Positions 24,712 through 32,580 of a stretch of 32,580 bases of DNA are shown here, in pieces. How positions within the stretch are numbered: position 1 is the stretch's first letter; each line of letters starts with the position of its first letter. The position numbers and the translations under genes were made by a program. This DNA comes from Algoriphagus sp. (GTDB lineage: Bacteria > Bacteroidota > Bacteroidia > Cytophagales > Cyclobacteriaceae), in NCBI RefSeq assembly GCF_029254265.1, contig NZ_JAQWXX010000039.1, forward strand, positions 1 through 32,580. The letters run 5' to 3'. The notes beneath the pieces are model-generated. The model was not told where the DNA came from and searched no databases. It saw only the letters and a program-made list of their open reading frames with translations.

Positions 24712-26391
24712 ATGAAACCTAATTACTCTCCTCGTTCCGCAGTTTTTATCTTACTGGGAGCAATTTCATTTCTGGCGCTAGGCTTTACGCTTGGCAAAAA
24801 AGCTGGAGAAATCACACCAATTTCGATCGAAGGCGCATCAGAGCTTTTCGGTGTTTCTTTTTCTCCTGCTGAAAAAGACAGTATGATCGGAAATCTGAAA
24901 AACCAACTTGGCAATTTCGAAACCCTTCGAAAAACGAAATTGGATAATTCCATTCCTCCCTCATTGGTTTTCAACCCACTTCCTATTGGTTTTGAACCTG
25001 AGCAAACTCAGAATCCTTTGGACTGGGGTTTGCCGACTTCAGTTTCTTTACCAGAAAAAGAGTCTGATATCGCCTATATGCCCGTTCATGAATTGGCAGT
25101 ATTGATCAAAAATAAACAAATCAGCTCGGAGCGACTGACAAGAATTTATCTTGATCGGATAAAGACTTATTCGGATACCCTTCAATGCCTGATTACACTA
25201 ATGGAGGATTCAGCCCTCGCGAAGGCAAAGGCGATGGATCAAGAGTTGGCCTCCGGAAAATACCGAGGTCCCTTGCATGGTATTCCTTTCGGAATCAAAG
25301 ATTTATTAGCTGTAAAAGGCACTAAAACCACTTGGGGAGCAATGCCATACAAGGATCAAGTGATCGATGAGACTGCAACAGTTGTAGACAAATTGAATGA
25401 TGCCGGTGGGGTGTTGGTAGGTAAATTTACATTAGGAGCTTTGGCAATGGGTGATATCTGGTATGGAGGCGTGACCAAAAACCCTTGGAATTTGAAGCAA
25501 GGTTCCAGTGGATCTTCTGCCGGTTCGGCATCAGCGGTGAGTGCGGGTTTGGTTCCTTTTGCAATTGGTACGGAGACTCTAGGCTCGATCGTATCTCCTT
25601 CGACACGAAACGGGGTTACTGGGCTGAGACCTACTTATGGAAGAGTGAGCAAGCATGGTGCGATGGCTTTGAGCTGGTCCATGGATAAAATCGGTCCGAT
25701 CTCAAGATCCGCTTTGGACAATGGAATCGTGCTATCCATCATCAATGGAAAAGACGCAAAAGACGCCAGCTCAATTGCCGCGGCATTTAATTATTCCTCC
25801 AAAAAAGATGTAAAGAGCCTTAAAGTTGGCTATTTTAAATCCTTTTTCGAAGGAGATCGACCAGGTCAGGAAAATGATCGGAAAGTCATCGAATTACTTC
25901 AAAGCAAGGGTATAGAACTGCATCCCCTAGAGTTGAAAACCTCAGTCGAAGCTGGTCCAATGGTGATGATGCTGATGGTTGAAGGAGCGGCAGCATTTGA
26001 TGAATTGACCAGACTGAATCTTGATGATCAGCTAGTGGCTCAAGGAAAAAATGCTTGGCCGAATGGTTTTCGTGCGGCTCGATTTATTCCTGCTGTTGAA
26101 TATGTGCAACTTGCCAGACAACGAAGTGTACTGATAGAGGAAATGAATCAACTCATGAAGGATTATGACGTCATTGTGAGTCCAAGTTTTGCAGGTCGTC
26201 AACTTCAGATCACAAACCTTACGGGCTCACCGGCTCTTTGTATGCCGAATGGTTTTAATGATCAAGGTAGTCCGACTTCGATTACCTTGCTGGCAAATCT
26301 TTTTGAGGAAGATAAATTAGTCCTGCTAGGAGATTTTATCCAGAAAAATTCGGATTGGCAGGCCCAAAGACCACCCTTATTTAATAAATAG
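24712..26391 (+). CDS. amidase signature family protein, membrane-anchored or exported
   Basis: A 559-residue protein. After an N-terminal hydrophobic segment (about residues 9-27), which is a signal anchor or uncleaved signal, and about 100 residues of linker, comes the amidase signature domain. The Ser-cisSer-Lys triad can be placed at Lys196 (PFGIKDLL), Ser268 (GSSAGSASA) and Ser292 (GTETLGSIVSPS); the Lys-Ser-Ser spacing matches the family (24 residues between the serines, as in GatA and FAAH). The TLGS variant in place of the common TGGS is seen in some amidases. No GatB or GatC is nearby, so this is not the tRNA amidotransferase. The amide substrate is unknown. Confidence 0.92.
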   Translation: MKPNYSPRSAVFILLGAISFLALGFTLGKKAGEITPISIEGASELFGVSFSPAEKDSMIGNLKNQLGNFETLRKTKLDNSIPPSLVFNPLPIGFEPEQTQNPLDWGLPTSVSLPEKESDIAYMPVHELAVLIKNKQISSERLTRIYLDRIKTYSDTLQCLITLMEDSALAKAKAMDQELASGKYRGPLHGIPFGIKDLLAVKGTKTTWGAMPYKDQVIDETATVVDKLNDAGGVLVGKFTLGALAMGDIWYGGVTKNPWNLKQGSSGSSAGSASAVSAGLVPFAIGTETLGSIVSPSTRNGVTGLRPTYGRVSKHGAMALSWSMDKIGPISRSALDNGIVLSIINGKDAKDASSIAAAFNYSSKKDVKSLKVGYFKSFFEGDRPGQENDRKVIELLQSKGIELHPLELKTSVEAGPMVMMLMVEGAAAFDELTRLNLDDQLVAQGKNAWPNGFRAARFIPAVEYVQLARQRSVLIEEMNQLMKDYDVIVSPSFAGRQLQITNLTGSPALCMPNGFNDQGSPTSITLLANLFEEDKLVLLGDFIQKNSDWQAQRPPLFNK

Positions 26392-26400
26392 GTATTGAAA

Positions 26401-26433
26401 AAAAAGCCTCAAATTGAAAATTTGAGGCTTTTT
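26401..26433. terminator. bidirectional rho-independent terminator
   Basis: A perfect 15-bp stem (AAAAAGCCTCAAATT paired with its complement at 26419-26433) with a 3-nt loop lies 9 nt after the amidase stop and 5 nt before the end of the convergent lipoprotein gene. Its A/T tails let it serve both strands. Confidence 0.93.
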
Positions 26434-26438
26434 GTGTG

Positions 26439-27005
26439 TTAGGGGCGAATAGCTCCCATAATCTTGATATTGCTCGGGTCGAGAAACCAGATTTTTTGAG
26501 TTGTCTCTATCGAATAGTGATCAACCTTTTGGGTTGCATTATTCATGTATAGATCTGCGAAAGTCGTTGACTTGTAGAATAGATTTTCCTCAGACATTTT
26601 CAGTGTAACAGATACTACTTTATCGTCGATGTAAGTCACTTTCATTTCTTTCAGCTTTCCTTTAGAATCAGGGAAAAGCGAATGGGTCAAAACATTGTTT
26701 TTCACCTGTGTATCGTAAGAAAGGAGAAGGGATTGCTTATTGATATCGGCCTGAATAAAAGTATCAAACTCTTGCATCCATTCAAACGTGGAAATGGTTG
26801 CTTCTTTCCGAACTTCTTTTCCTTGTACTCTACTGATCAAGATTACATTTGAAGAATCAAGATTTTTTGCCTGAATCTCCATGAATCCTTTCAGATCGAA
26901 ATAGGGTAGTTTTTCTGGAGTTTTATTGGATCCTTCACCACAAGATCCTAATGCGAAAAGGAATAGGAAAAAAAAGCCAAATGTAAAATTATTCAGGTAC
27001 TTCAT
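26439..27005 (-). CDS. lipoprotein of unknown function
   Basis: A 188-residue protein with lipobox ALGSC (Cys22). The mature part alternates strands and helices (VILISRVQGKEVRKE, LLLSYDTQVKNNV, MKVTYIDDKVVSVTLKM) and ends with a segment resembling small Bacteroidota lipoproteins of unknown role. Its ATG overlaps the gpmI stop by 4 nt, so it is translated from the gpmI message. The gene order gpmI-lipoprotein is the only functional clue. Confidence 0.75.
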   Translation of the reverse strand: MKYLNNFTFGFFFLFLFALGSCGEGSNKTPEKLPYFDLKGFMEIQAKNLDSSNVILISRVQGKEVRKEATISTFEWMQEFDTFIQADINKQSLLLSYDTQVKNNVLTHSLFPDSKGKLKEMKVTYIDDKVVSVTLKMSEENLFYKSTTFADLYMNNATQKVDHYSIETTQKIWFLDPSNIKIMGAIRP

Positions 27006-28528
27006 TCTGTTAATAAAATATCACCAGTCATATCCGAAGGAATTTCAATTCCCATCATTGTTAAAATAGTCGGAGCCAAATCCCCTAGCTTCCCGTCTTT
27101 TACATGCATCACATCTTTTTTATCGACTACGATAAAAGGCACCAGGTTGGTCGTATGAGCAGTATTTGGACTGCCGTCTTCATTGATCATCATATCACTA
27201 TTTCCATGATCCGCGATCACAATGATGGTATAATCATTTTCCAGTGCAGTGGTGACAACGCTTTCAACGCATTTATCTACAGCTTCACAGGCTTTTACCG
27301 CAGCTTCAAATGATCCGGTATGTCCTACCATGTCTGCATTTGCAAAATTGAGACAGATGAAATCCGCACTTTTCTTTTTGAGTTCGGGAGTTATTTTGGC
27401 TACGATTTCCAAAGCACTCATTTCCGGCTTCAGATCATAAGTTGCCACTTTTGGAGATGGGCAAAGTAATCTTCTTTCTCCCTTGAATTCTTGCTCTCTA
27501 CCTCCGGAGAAGAAGAAAGTGACGTGAGGATATTTTTCCGTTTCTGCAATCCGAATCTGCTTTTTCCCAGCTTTTTCCAAGACTTCTCCCAGTGTATTCT
27601 TGAGATTGTCTTTTTCAAAAAGTACCTGAACACCATGGAAAGTGCTATCATAATTGGTGAAGGTAATGTAGTCGATGTTCAATTTTTTCATATTGAAATC
27701 CTCGAAATCGCGCTGGGTAAGTGCTTGAGTTATTTCTCTGCCTCGGTCAGTTCTGAAGTTGAAACAAACCACTAAATCTCCATCTTCAATGGTTGCCAAG
27801 GGTTGATTATTGGAACCTACATGAATGATTGGACGGATAAATTCGTCCGTCACATTGTTTTCATAGGATTTTTTAACGGCTGCCAAAATATCTTTTGAGC
27901 GCTCTCCTACACCATGTACCATTGCATCATATGCGAGCTTCACTCGCTCCCATCGATTATCTCTATCCATGGCATAATATCTGCCTACTACGGAAGCAAT
28001 TTTACCGGTTGAGTGGTCTAGGTGGGCTTGAAGGTCTTTGATGTATTCCAATCCACCTTTGGGATCAGTATCTCTTCCATCGGTAAACGCATGGATGAAA
28101 ACATCTGTCATCCCGTGTTCTTTGGCAGCATCACATAGTCCCTTGAGATGATTGATATGGGCGTGAACACCTCCGTCTGAAAGCAAACCGATGAAGTGAG
28201 TTTTCCGTTTTGCAGCCTTGGTTTTGGCAAAAGCGGCTGTTAAAACTGGATGAGTATTTAGCTCACCATTTGCGACTGCCAGATTGATTTTCACCAGATC
28301 TTGATAGACCACTCTTCCAGCACCGATATTCATGTGCCCGACTTCAGAGTTTCCCATTTGACCTTCAGGAAGACCTACAGCAAGTCCGGAAGCTTCAAGT
28401 TTGGCATTAGGATATTTAGTATAAAGGCTGTCTACAAAAGGTGTTTTAGCTTTATCAATTGCCGATACAGCAGGATTGGTCGCAATGCCCCAACCATCTA
28501 AAATCATTAAAAGTACTTTCTTCTCCAT
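27002..28528 (-). CDS. gpmI: 2,3-bisphosphoglycerate-independent phosphoglycerate mutase
   Basis: A 508-residue enzyme of standard iPGM length. Visible are the first metal-binding residue Asp11 in LDGWG, the phosphoserine nucleophile Ser61 in MGNSEVGH, the FTDGRDTDP and YYAMDRDNRWER signatures of the phosphotransferase insert, and the second metal cluster FANADMVGHTG and IADHGNSD. It interconverts 3- and 2-phosphoglycerate in glycolysis and gluconeogenesis, using Mn2+. It is cotranscribed with the small lipoprotein gene and divergent from the DUF4783 gene. Confidence 0.97.
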   Translation of the reverse strand: MEKKVLLMILDGWGIATNPAVSAIDKAKTPFVDSLYTKYPNAKLEASGLAVGLPEGQMGNSEVGHMNIGAGRVVYQDLVKINLAVANGELNTHPVLTAAFAKTKAAKRKTHFIGLLSDGGVHAHINHLKGLCDAAKEHGMTDVFIHAFTDGRDTDPKGGLEYIKDLQAHLDHSTGKIASVVGRYYAMDRDNRWERVKLAYDAMVHGVGERSKDILAAVKKSYENNVTDEFIRPIIHVGSNNQPLATIEDGDLVVCFNFRTDRGREITQALTQRDFEDFNMKKLNIDYITFTNYDSTFHGVQVLFEKDNLKNTLGEVLEKAGKKQIRIAETEKYPHVTFFFSGGREQEFKGERRLLCPSPKVATYDLKPEMSALEIVAKITPELKKKSADFICLNFANADMVGHTGSFEAAVKACEAVDKCVESVVTTALENDYTIIVIADHGNSDMMINEDGSPNTAHTTNLVPFIVVDKKDVMHVKDGKLGDLAPTILTMMGIEIPSDMTGDILLTE

Positions 28529-28532
28529 ATCG

Positions 28533-28540
28533 CAAATATA
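28533..28540 (-). promoter_or_regulatory. TATATTTG box 4 nt before the gpmI start
   Basis: On the minus strand this is an exact TAnnTTTG match, 4 nt upstream of the ATG; a TTTG lies 13 nt further upstream. As a -7 box it would place the start of transcription at the start codon. It has the same position relative to the ATG as the box in front of yjbQ. Confidence 0.3.
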
Positions 28541-28664
28541 TTATATTTCAAGGCAAAGTCTTGATTTATGCAAAACATCATCTGTTCAAAATGATAGAAT
28601 TTGAACGACTTTTTTTTGTAAATGGTCTACTCTTTTTTGGCTTAGTATTTGCCTAATCAGAGAA

Positions 28665-29063
28665 ATGACCTTGACTCTAAGTTTGTTTTTATCTGTTTTC
28701 TTGTATCTCCAGCCCATTTTTGGGGATGAGGTGAAAATGGATTCCATCGATCCGGTAATCTCTGCGATTGATGGTGGGTCTAGTGGCGACCTTGCAAAGT
28801 TTTTTGATGCCAGTATCTCTCTTAATGTGAATGGGCAACAAGGAGAATACTCTAAAAACCAAGCGGAAATAGTGATTAAAGATTTTTTTAAAAAGAATCC
28901 TTCCTTGGGTTTTAAAGTGGTTTTTCGAAGTGAAACCAACCCTAGTTTGATTTCTTACATTGGTGATTATCAAAGTACAGAGAGTTCCTTCAAGGTGTTT
29001 ATCCGAGTTAGTCAGCAAGGAGAAAACTTAAAAATCTACAGTTTAGACTTTGTGAAAGCATAG
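28665..29063 (+). CDS. DUF4783 family exported protein
   Basis: A 132-residue protein with a signal peptide (about residues 1-20, ending IFG-D). The mature part is an NTF2/SnoaL-like small domain: an opening helix (DPVISAIDGGSSGDLAKFFD), SISLNV, a middle helix (KNQAEIVIKDFFKKNP) and closing strands (FKVVFRSE, YIGDYQS, FKVFIRVSQQGENLKIYSLDF). That matches DUF4783, which in Bacteroidota is regularly the gene just upstream of nadC. Its biochemical role is unknown. The gap to nadC is 56 bp. Confidence 0.85.
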   Translation: MTLTLSLFLSVFLYLQPIFGDEVKMDSIDPVISAIDGGSSGDLAKFFDASISLNVNGQQGEYSKNQAEIVIKDFFKKNPSLGFKVVFRSETNPSLISYIGDYQSTESSFKVFIRVSQQGENLKIYSLDFVKA

Positions 29064-29119
29064 TTAATTTTTTAATTGAAAAAGGGAATTTCAGTTCGAA
29101 GGATTGCTTATTTTTGGCC

Positions 29120-29977
29120 ATGAGACCCGAATATTTGACCGAAGAGGCCATCCAGAAATTTATCCAGTCAGCTTTTGCAGAAGATATTGGCCCTGGTGAT
29201 TATTCTTCTCTATCAGCTATTCCTGAGGGAACTAAGGGTAGGGCAAAGCTGATCATAAAGGATGAGGGAACCTTGGCTGGAATAGAAATGGCAGAAAAGA
29301 TTTTTAATGCCTTTGATCCCCGTTTAAAAGTAGAACGTTTGTTAAAAGATGGGGATTCGGTGAAGTTTGGAGATATTGGACTTATCGTATCAGGACCGGC
29401 AGCGTCTATTCTTTCTTCAGAGCGATTGGTTTTGAATTGTATGCAGCGAATGAGCGGAATAGCAACTGTTACGCATCGATTGACTCAGAAGATCATTCAT
29501 ACCAAAGCCAGGTTAATGGACACACGGAAGACCACTCCGAACTTCAGATTGATGGAAAAGTGGGCCGTGCACATTGGTGGAGGAGTAAATCATCGATTTG
29601 CATTGTATGATATGGTCATGCTCAAAGACAACCATGTTGATTTTGCCGGTGGAATTCGGAATGCGATTGAGCAAACCAAAAATTACCTTCATAAAAATAA
29701 TTTAAGTCTCAAAATTGAAATTGAAACTCGCAACCTCCAAGAAGTCCGTGAGGTGATTGAAGTAGGAGGAGTGGATTACATCATGCTCGACAACATGGAT
29801 TATGGAATGATGAAGACTGCAGTAGCGATGATTGATGGGCGGTTTTCGACAGAAGCCAGCGGAGGCATTACTGAAGATACCTTGGTGGAAGTTGCGAATT
29901 GCGGGGTAGATTTTATTTCAATGGGTGCTTTGACTCACTCAGTGAAAAGCATGGACATTAGCTTAAAAGCATACTAA
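29120..29977 (+). CDS. nadC: nicotinate-nucleotide pyrophosphorylase (carboxylating)
   Basis: The ATG at 29120 gives 285 residues, standard for NadC. Motifs include EDIGPGDYSS near the N-terminus, the PRPP/quinolinate-binding segment MDTRKTTPNFRLMEKWAV, GGGVNHRFALYDMVMLKDNH, IEIETRN and LDNM, ending in ASGGI and ISMGALTHS. It converts quinolinate and PRPP to nicotinate mononucleotide, CO2 and pyrophosphate in NAD biosynthesis. No nadA or nadB is in the window. Its stop overlaps the convergent corA stop by 4 nt. Confidence 0.96.
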   Translation: MRPEYLTEEAIQKFIQSAFAEDIGPGDYSSLSAIPEGTKGRAKLIIKDEGTLAGIEMAEKIFNAFDPRLKVERLLKDGDSVKFGDIGLIVSGPAASILSSERLVLNCMQRMSGIATVTHRLTQKIIHTKARLMDTRKTTPNFRLMEKWAVHIGGGVNHRFALYDMVMLKDNHVDFAGGIRNAIEQTKNYLHKNNLSLKIEIETRNLQEVREVIEVGGVDYIMLDNMDYGMMKTAVAMIDGRFSTEASGGITEDTLVEVANCGVDFISMGALTHSVKSMDISLKAY

Positions 29978-31056
29978 ATCCACTTTTTCCAACGGAAATA
30001 AAATAACATCCCTATTGTCGCAGTAGCCATTCCTGCTAAAACATAGAAATACCCATAGCGCCAATGTAGCTCTGGCATATGTTCAAAATTCATCCCATAT
30101 ACCCCAGCCACAAAACTCAAGGGAATGAATATGGTGGAGATGATGGTAAGGACCTTCATCACATTATTCATCTTGTTTGATAGGCTATTCATATACAGAT
30201 CTAATACCCCAGAGGACATATCTCGGAACACTTCCAAAGTTTCAATTACCTGTATTGTATTTTCATACAAATCACGCATAAAAGGCTTTGTCTCCGGACT
30301 TATTTTATGCTCTGCGTATTTATCAAAACCGCCAATCACTTCTCGAAGCGGATAGACCGTACGCCGAAGCTCAGCCATTTCCCTTCTTTGTCGATATAAT
30401 TGATTGAGCGTGTCAGTATCTGGGTCGTTCAATGCCCGAGCTTCTAGGAGATCTATTTTCTCTCCCACGTTCTCTAAAACCAAAAAATAATTATCAATTA
30501 CTGCATCCAGCAAAGCATAAAGCAAATAGTCTCCTGATCGTTTTCTGATGTTTCCTTTAAACTCAACAATTCGTTCCCTGACATAGTTGAAAACATCTCC
30601 TTTTTTCTCTTGAAAAGTGATCAAAACATCGTCCATGAGAATAAAACTGATTTGTTCTTCTTCTATTTCAGATTCGGGAGAATGGGACTTGATCATTTTG
30701 AGAACTGCAAAAATATAATCATCAAAAACCTCCATTTTTGGACGTTGATCCACATTCAGAATATCTTCTAAGGTCAACTTATGGAGACCAAACATCGCCC
30801 CGACTTTTTCTAGAATCGCTACCTCATGTAAACCGTCAATATCAATCCAAAGGACTTTTTTCTTGGCTTTGAGAATCTCTGGAAGTTGATCTAAAGTAGC
30901 TTTTTCTTCGATCAAGGCTTCTTCATCATAAGAAAGGATACTAATATCGACGGTCTCGATCTTTTGGTCGCCGGTAAACACCAATGCTCCCGGGGCCAAA
31001 CCAATCCGGAATTTACCTTTCTTCTTTTTCTTGGGTTTATTAGTAGGGACTTTCAT
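29974..31056 (-). CDS. corA: CorA family Mg2+/Co2+ transporter
   Basis: A 360-residue protein with the CorA architecture: a basic N-terminus, a cytoplasmic alpha/beta domain and long stalk helix, then two C-terminal membrane segments with the selectivity motif YGMNF (GMN at 321-323) between them. It ends in a short basic tail (FRWKKWI). The pentameric channel imports Mg2+ and, less well, Co2+ and Ni2+. It follows queG on the same strand after 55 bp. A perfect 14-bp palindrome lies 8-21 nt upstream of the ATG. Confidence 0.95.
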   Translation of the reverse strand: MKVPTNKPKKKKKGKFRIGLAPGALVFTGDQKIETVDISILSYDEEALIEEKATLDQLPEILKAKKKVLWIDIDGLHEVAILEKVGAMFGLHKLTLEDILNVDQRPKMEVFDDYIFAVLKMIKSHSPESEIEEEQISFILMDDVLITFQEKKGDVFNYVRERIVEFKGNIRKRSGDYLLYALLDAVIDNYFLVLENVGEKIDLLEARALNDPDTDTLNQLYRQRREMAELRRTVYPLREVIGGFDKYAEHKISPETKPFMRDLYENTIQVIETLEVFRDMSSGVLDLYMNSLSNKMNNVMKVLTIISTIFIPLSFVAGVYGMNFEHMPELHWRYGYFYVLAGMATATIGMLFYFRWKKWI

Positions 31057-31063
31057 CTAGCGG

Positions 31064-31077
31064 TTGAGTTAACTCAA
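31064..31077. promoter_or_regulatory. 14-bp perfect palindrome before corA (possible operator)
   Basis: TTGAGTTAACTCAA is perfectly self-complementary and lies 7 nt upstream of the corA ATG, in the 55-bp gap after queG. The position suits an operator or an mRNA element at the translation start. No regulator gene is linked. Confidence 0.35.
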
Positions 31078-31111
31078 GGTAATGTCAAGCAAAAGAAATT
31101 CAAAATTTGAG

Positions 31112-32050
31112 TTAGCCATCATTTTGGATAAACTTCAGATTTCGATTCAGTCCAGCGTATTTCGTTCGTTTTACGGCAGATTTTTTAAAAATTTTAGCAA
31201 AAGTCTCTTCCGTCATTTCCAACCATTCCCGATTGGAAAAATGCTTAAGATCGGGGTGAGGCTCAAATCTGGGTTCTTGATGTGGCTTTGAAAAACGATT
31301 CCAAGGACAAACATCCTGACAGATATCGCATCCGAAAGCCCAGTTTTCTAGCTTTCCCTTGAATTCGACTGGAATATTTTCTTTGAGTTCAATGGTCAGG
31401 TAAGAAATACATTGCGAGCCATTGACTACTCCTGGTTCCACGATCGCATCTGTAGGACAGGCGTCGATACATTTCGTGCAGGTGCCGCAGTAATCCTGGG
31501 TAATCGGGTTATCAAGACTGACTTCTAAATCAATGATCAATTCAGCGAGGAAGAAGAAACTCCCTTGTTGACGATTTAGAAGTAGGCTGTTTTTGCCAAT
31601 CCAACCCAATCCAGCTTTTTGAGCCCATTGACGCTCCATGACAGGTGCAGAATCCACAAAGGCGCGCCCGTTGATTTCCCCGATTTCTTCTCTGAGAATT
31701 TCTAAAAATTCATTCAACTTTTCCCGAATCACCAGATGGTAATCTTCCCCGTAGGCATATTTAGCCAGTTTGATATCGTTTTTTCCTTCAGGTAATTTTT
31801 CTTCAGGGTAGTAATTGTAGATCAGCGAAACGACAGTTTTGGCTCCATCTACCAGCTTGGTAGGATCAAGTCGCTTGTCAAAGTGATTAGCGAGATAGGC
31901 CATTTGGCCTTGGTAGTTCTGATTCAACCAAGCCTCCAATCGAGGTGCTTCGGCCTCTAAAAATTCCGCTTTCGAAATGCCACAAAAGTCAAAGCCTAGG
32001 CGAGAAGCGGTGGATTTGATAATGGAGGCGTTTTTCTCTGCAAAAGTCAT
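31112..32050 (-). CDS. queG: epoxyqueuosine reductase QueG
   Basis: A 312-residue protein. The cobalamin-binding N-terminal domain includes the proposed catalytic acid Asp133 in [24 protein letters not shown], a highly characteristic QueG sequence. Two [4Fe-4S] clusters are coordinated by Cys188, 191, 194, 198 ([13 protein letters not shown]), Cys214 and Cys241, 244, 248 ([10 protein letters not shown]). It is shorter than QueG forms with C-terminal HEAT repeats, which is common in Bacteroidota. It reduces epoxyqueuosine to queuosine in tRNA as the last step of the pathway; none of the other queuosine genes are nearby. Confidence 0.95.
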   Translation of the reverse strand: MTFAEKNASIIKSTASRLGFDFCGISKAEFLEAEAPRLEAWLNQNYQGQMAYLANHFDKRLDPTKLVDGAKTVVSLIYNYYPEEKLPEGKNDIKLAKYAYGEDYHLVIREKLNEFLEILREEIGEINGRAFVDSAPVMERQWAQKAGLGWIGKNSLLLNRQQGSFFFLAELIIDLEVSLDNPITQDYCGTCTKCIDACPTDAIVEPGVVNGSQCISYLTIELKENIPVEFKGKLENWAFGCDICQDVCPWNRFSKPHQEPRFEPHPDLKHFSNREWLEMTEETFAKIFKKSAVKRTKYAGLNRNLKFIQNDG

Positions 32051-32234
32051 GAGGTAAAGATATAGAAAGCATATAAATCCTTAGCTCGAATGATGAGGAT
32101 TCATTCTTTGAAACAGTGCAGATCAACCGAGAATTTTTTATTCTTATAATTGGAAAACAATTGGAATCGCAATTGACGCAAATCCAGGGACTAGAAATTA
32201 TAGAAAAACAGTTACTTTCTTAACAGATTATTAA

Positions 32235-32513
32235 ATGGACATTAATTATAAAATAAATGAGATTTTGAAAATTTGGAACCCAATAGGTGTTAAAGGAAAG
32301 GATCTTGATAATGAATATTTAAGGTATGTGGATGAAATTATTGAGTGTGTAAACAATAATAAAAATCTTATGGACCTAACTGAGGATATAGAAGGAAATC
32401 GAATTGGATTCTTTTATACTTCAAAGAAAGATAGAAAACTGGTGGTTGATCAGATATTAAAAATTTTTATGTATATCCGCAATCTTGCCAGTATGATTAA
32501 ATCGAAGCAATGA
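32235..32513 (+). CDS. small protein (DUF1871-like?) with 3' end supplied by the IS
   Basis: A 92-residue, mostly helical soluble protein. The opening pattern INEILKIWNPIGV..DNEYLRYVDEI is reminiscent of the small DUF1871-type family (IWDPIGV..EY), but I am unsure of the family. From about residue 79 on (MYIRNLASMIKSKQ) the reading frame lies entirely inside the inverted IS copy, so the native C-terminus has been replaced by 14 residues read from the IS end. The upstream gap 32051-32234 shows no recognisable feature. The product may still fold, as the fusion occurs near the likely end of the domain. Confidence 0.55.
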   Translation: MDINYKINEILKIWNPIGVKGKDLDNEYLRYVDEIIECVNNNKNLMDLTEDIEGNRIGFFYTSKKDRKLVVDQILKIFMYIRNLASMIKSKQ

Positions 32514-32580
32514 TGAGTCTGTCAAAGAGTTTTTGACCGAAGTATCTTCTGTTGAGCTTGTAACAAAACTCGTCCAGGTA
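32468..32580 (-). mobile_element. 3' end of an IS1595-type insertion sequence (right copy)
   Basis: This is the exact reverse complement of 6-118 except for one base (left 11 A, right copy G on the coding strand), a synonymous CTA/CTG leucine difference. The transposase tail is on the minus strand and its stop codon lies at 32497-32499. The element runs off the window end. Both copies point with their 3' ends into the window, so they are inverted relative to each other and about 32.3 kb apart. Confidence 0.8.

Noticed and set aside
24712..26391. GatA subunit of tRNA amidotransferase
   Set aside because: It has an N-terminal membrane segment and about 100 extra residues, and no gatB or gatC is nearby.
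28459..28656. Short frame between gpmI and the DUF4783 gene
   Set aside because: It is mostly antisense to gpmI, hydrophobic by composition only, and has no recognisable start context.
155..32467. A 32-kb composite transposon
   Set aside because: The interior is mainly core genes (polA, radA, gpmI, nadC, queG) with no cargo character, so two independent IS insertions or a repeat-limited contig are more likely.

Overview
This 32.6 kb window looks like a chromosomal segment of a member of the Bacteroidota, most likely the family Cyclobacteriaceae (Algoriphagus-like). The support is low-to-moderate GC, many lipoproteins with Bacteroidota-type lipoboxes, TAnnTTTG-type -7 boxes, a DUF5916 outer-membrane-associated protein, the DUF4783-nadC pair, a DASH cryptochrome, and the near absence of Shine-Dalgarno sites. 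The genus assignment is inference.

The two ends of the window are inverted copies of the same sequence (6-118 and 32468-32580, one mismatch). Each encodes the last 27 residues and stop codon of an IS1595-type transposase plus the IS terminus, both pointing inward. The window is therefore bounded by two inverted IS copies, or is a contig that broke at them. The right-hand copy has run into a small gene (32235-32513) and supplies its last 14 codons.

Layout: (1) 155-2871, a tight four-gene unit of exported proteins next to the left IS: a small Cys-rich secreted protein, a large lipoprotein that may be a beta-propeller of the DUF4221 type, a lipoprotein with a thioredoxin-like CxxC motif, and an exported protein of unknown function. 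I do not recognise this as a described system, and it is the best candidate for novelty. (2) 2965-8044, housekeeping and accessory genes: TRIC-type channel, methyltransferase, patatin-like phospholipase, VOC protein, PLP-dependent transferase, and a class A beta-lactamase-fold lipoprotein. (3) 7949-8944, a cassette-like insertion: a 101-bp 3' end of the hydrolase gene is present twice, bracketing a small membrane-protein gene with its own terminator and followed by a paralogous small membrane-protein gene. (4) 8950-10956, repeat-rich intergenic DNA around a DASH cryptochrome. (5) 10957-17581, probable glycan-related and exported proteins: ChbG/HpnK-type deacetylase, six-hairpin glycosidase lipoprotein, thioredoxin-fold protein with a fresh 27-bp internal duplication, and DUF5916 protein. 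(6) 17684-24637, YjbQ, a lipoprotein, TfoX-N protein, RadA, DNA polymerase I and two small membrane-associated proteins. (7) 24712-32050, amidase, lipoprotein plus phosphoglycerate mutase, DUF4783 plus NadC, CorA and QueG.

Most of the window is core metabolism and DNA maintenance, with accessory material at the left end, around 8-9 kb and at the right IS junction. I saw no tRNA, rRNA, CRISPR array, prophage or integrase gene.
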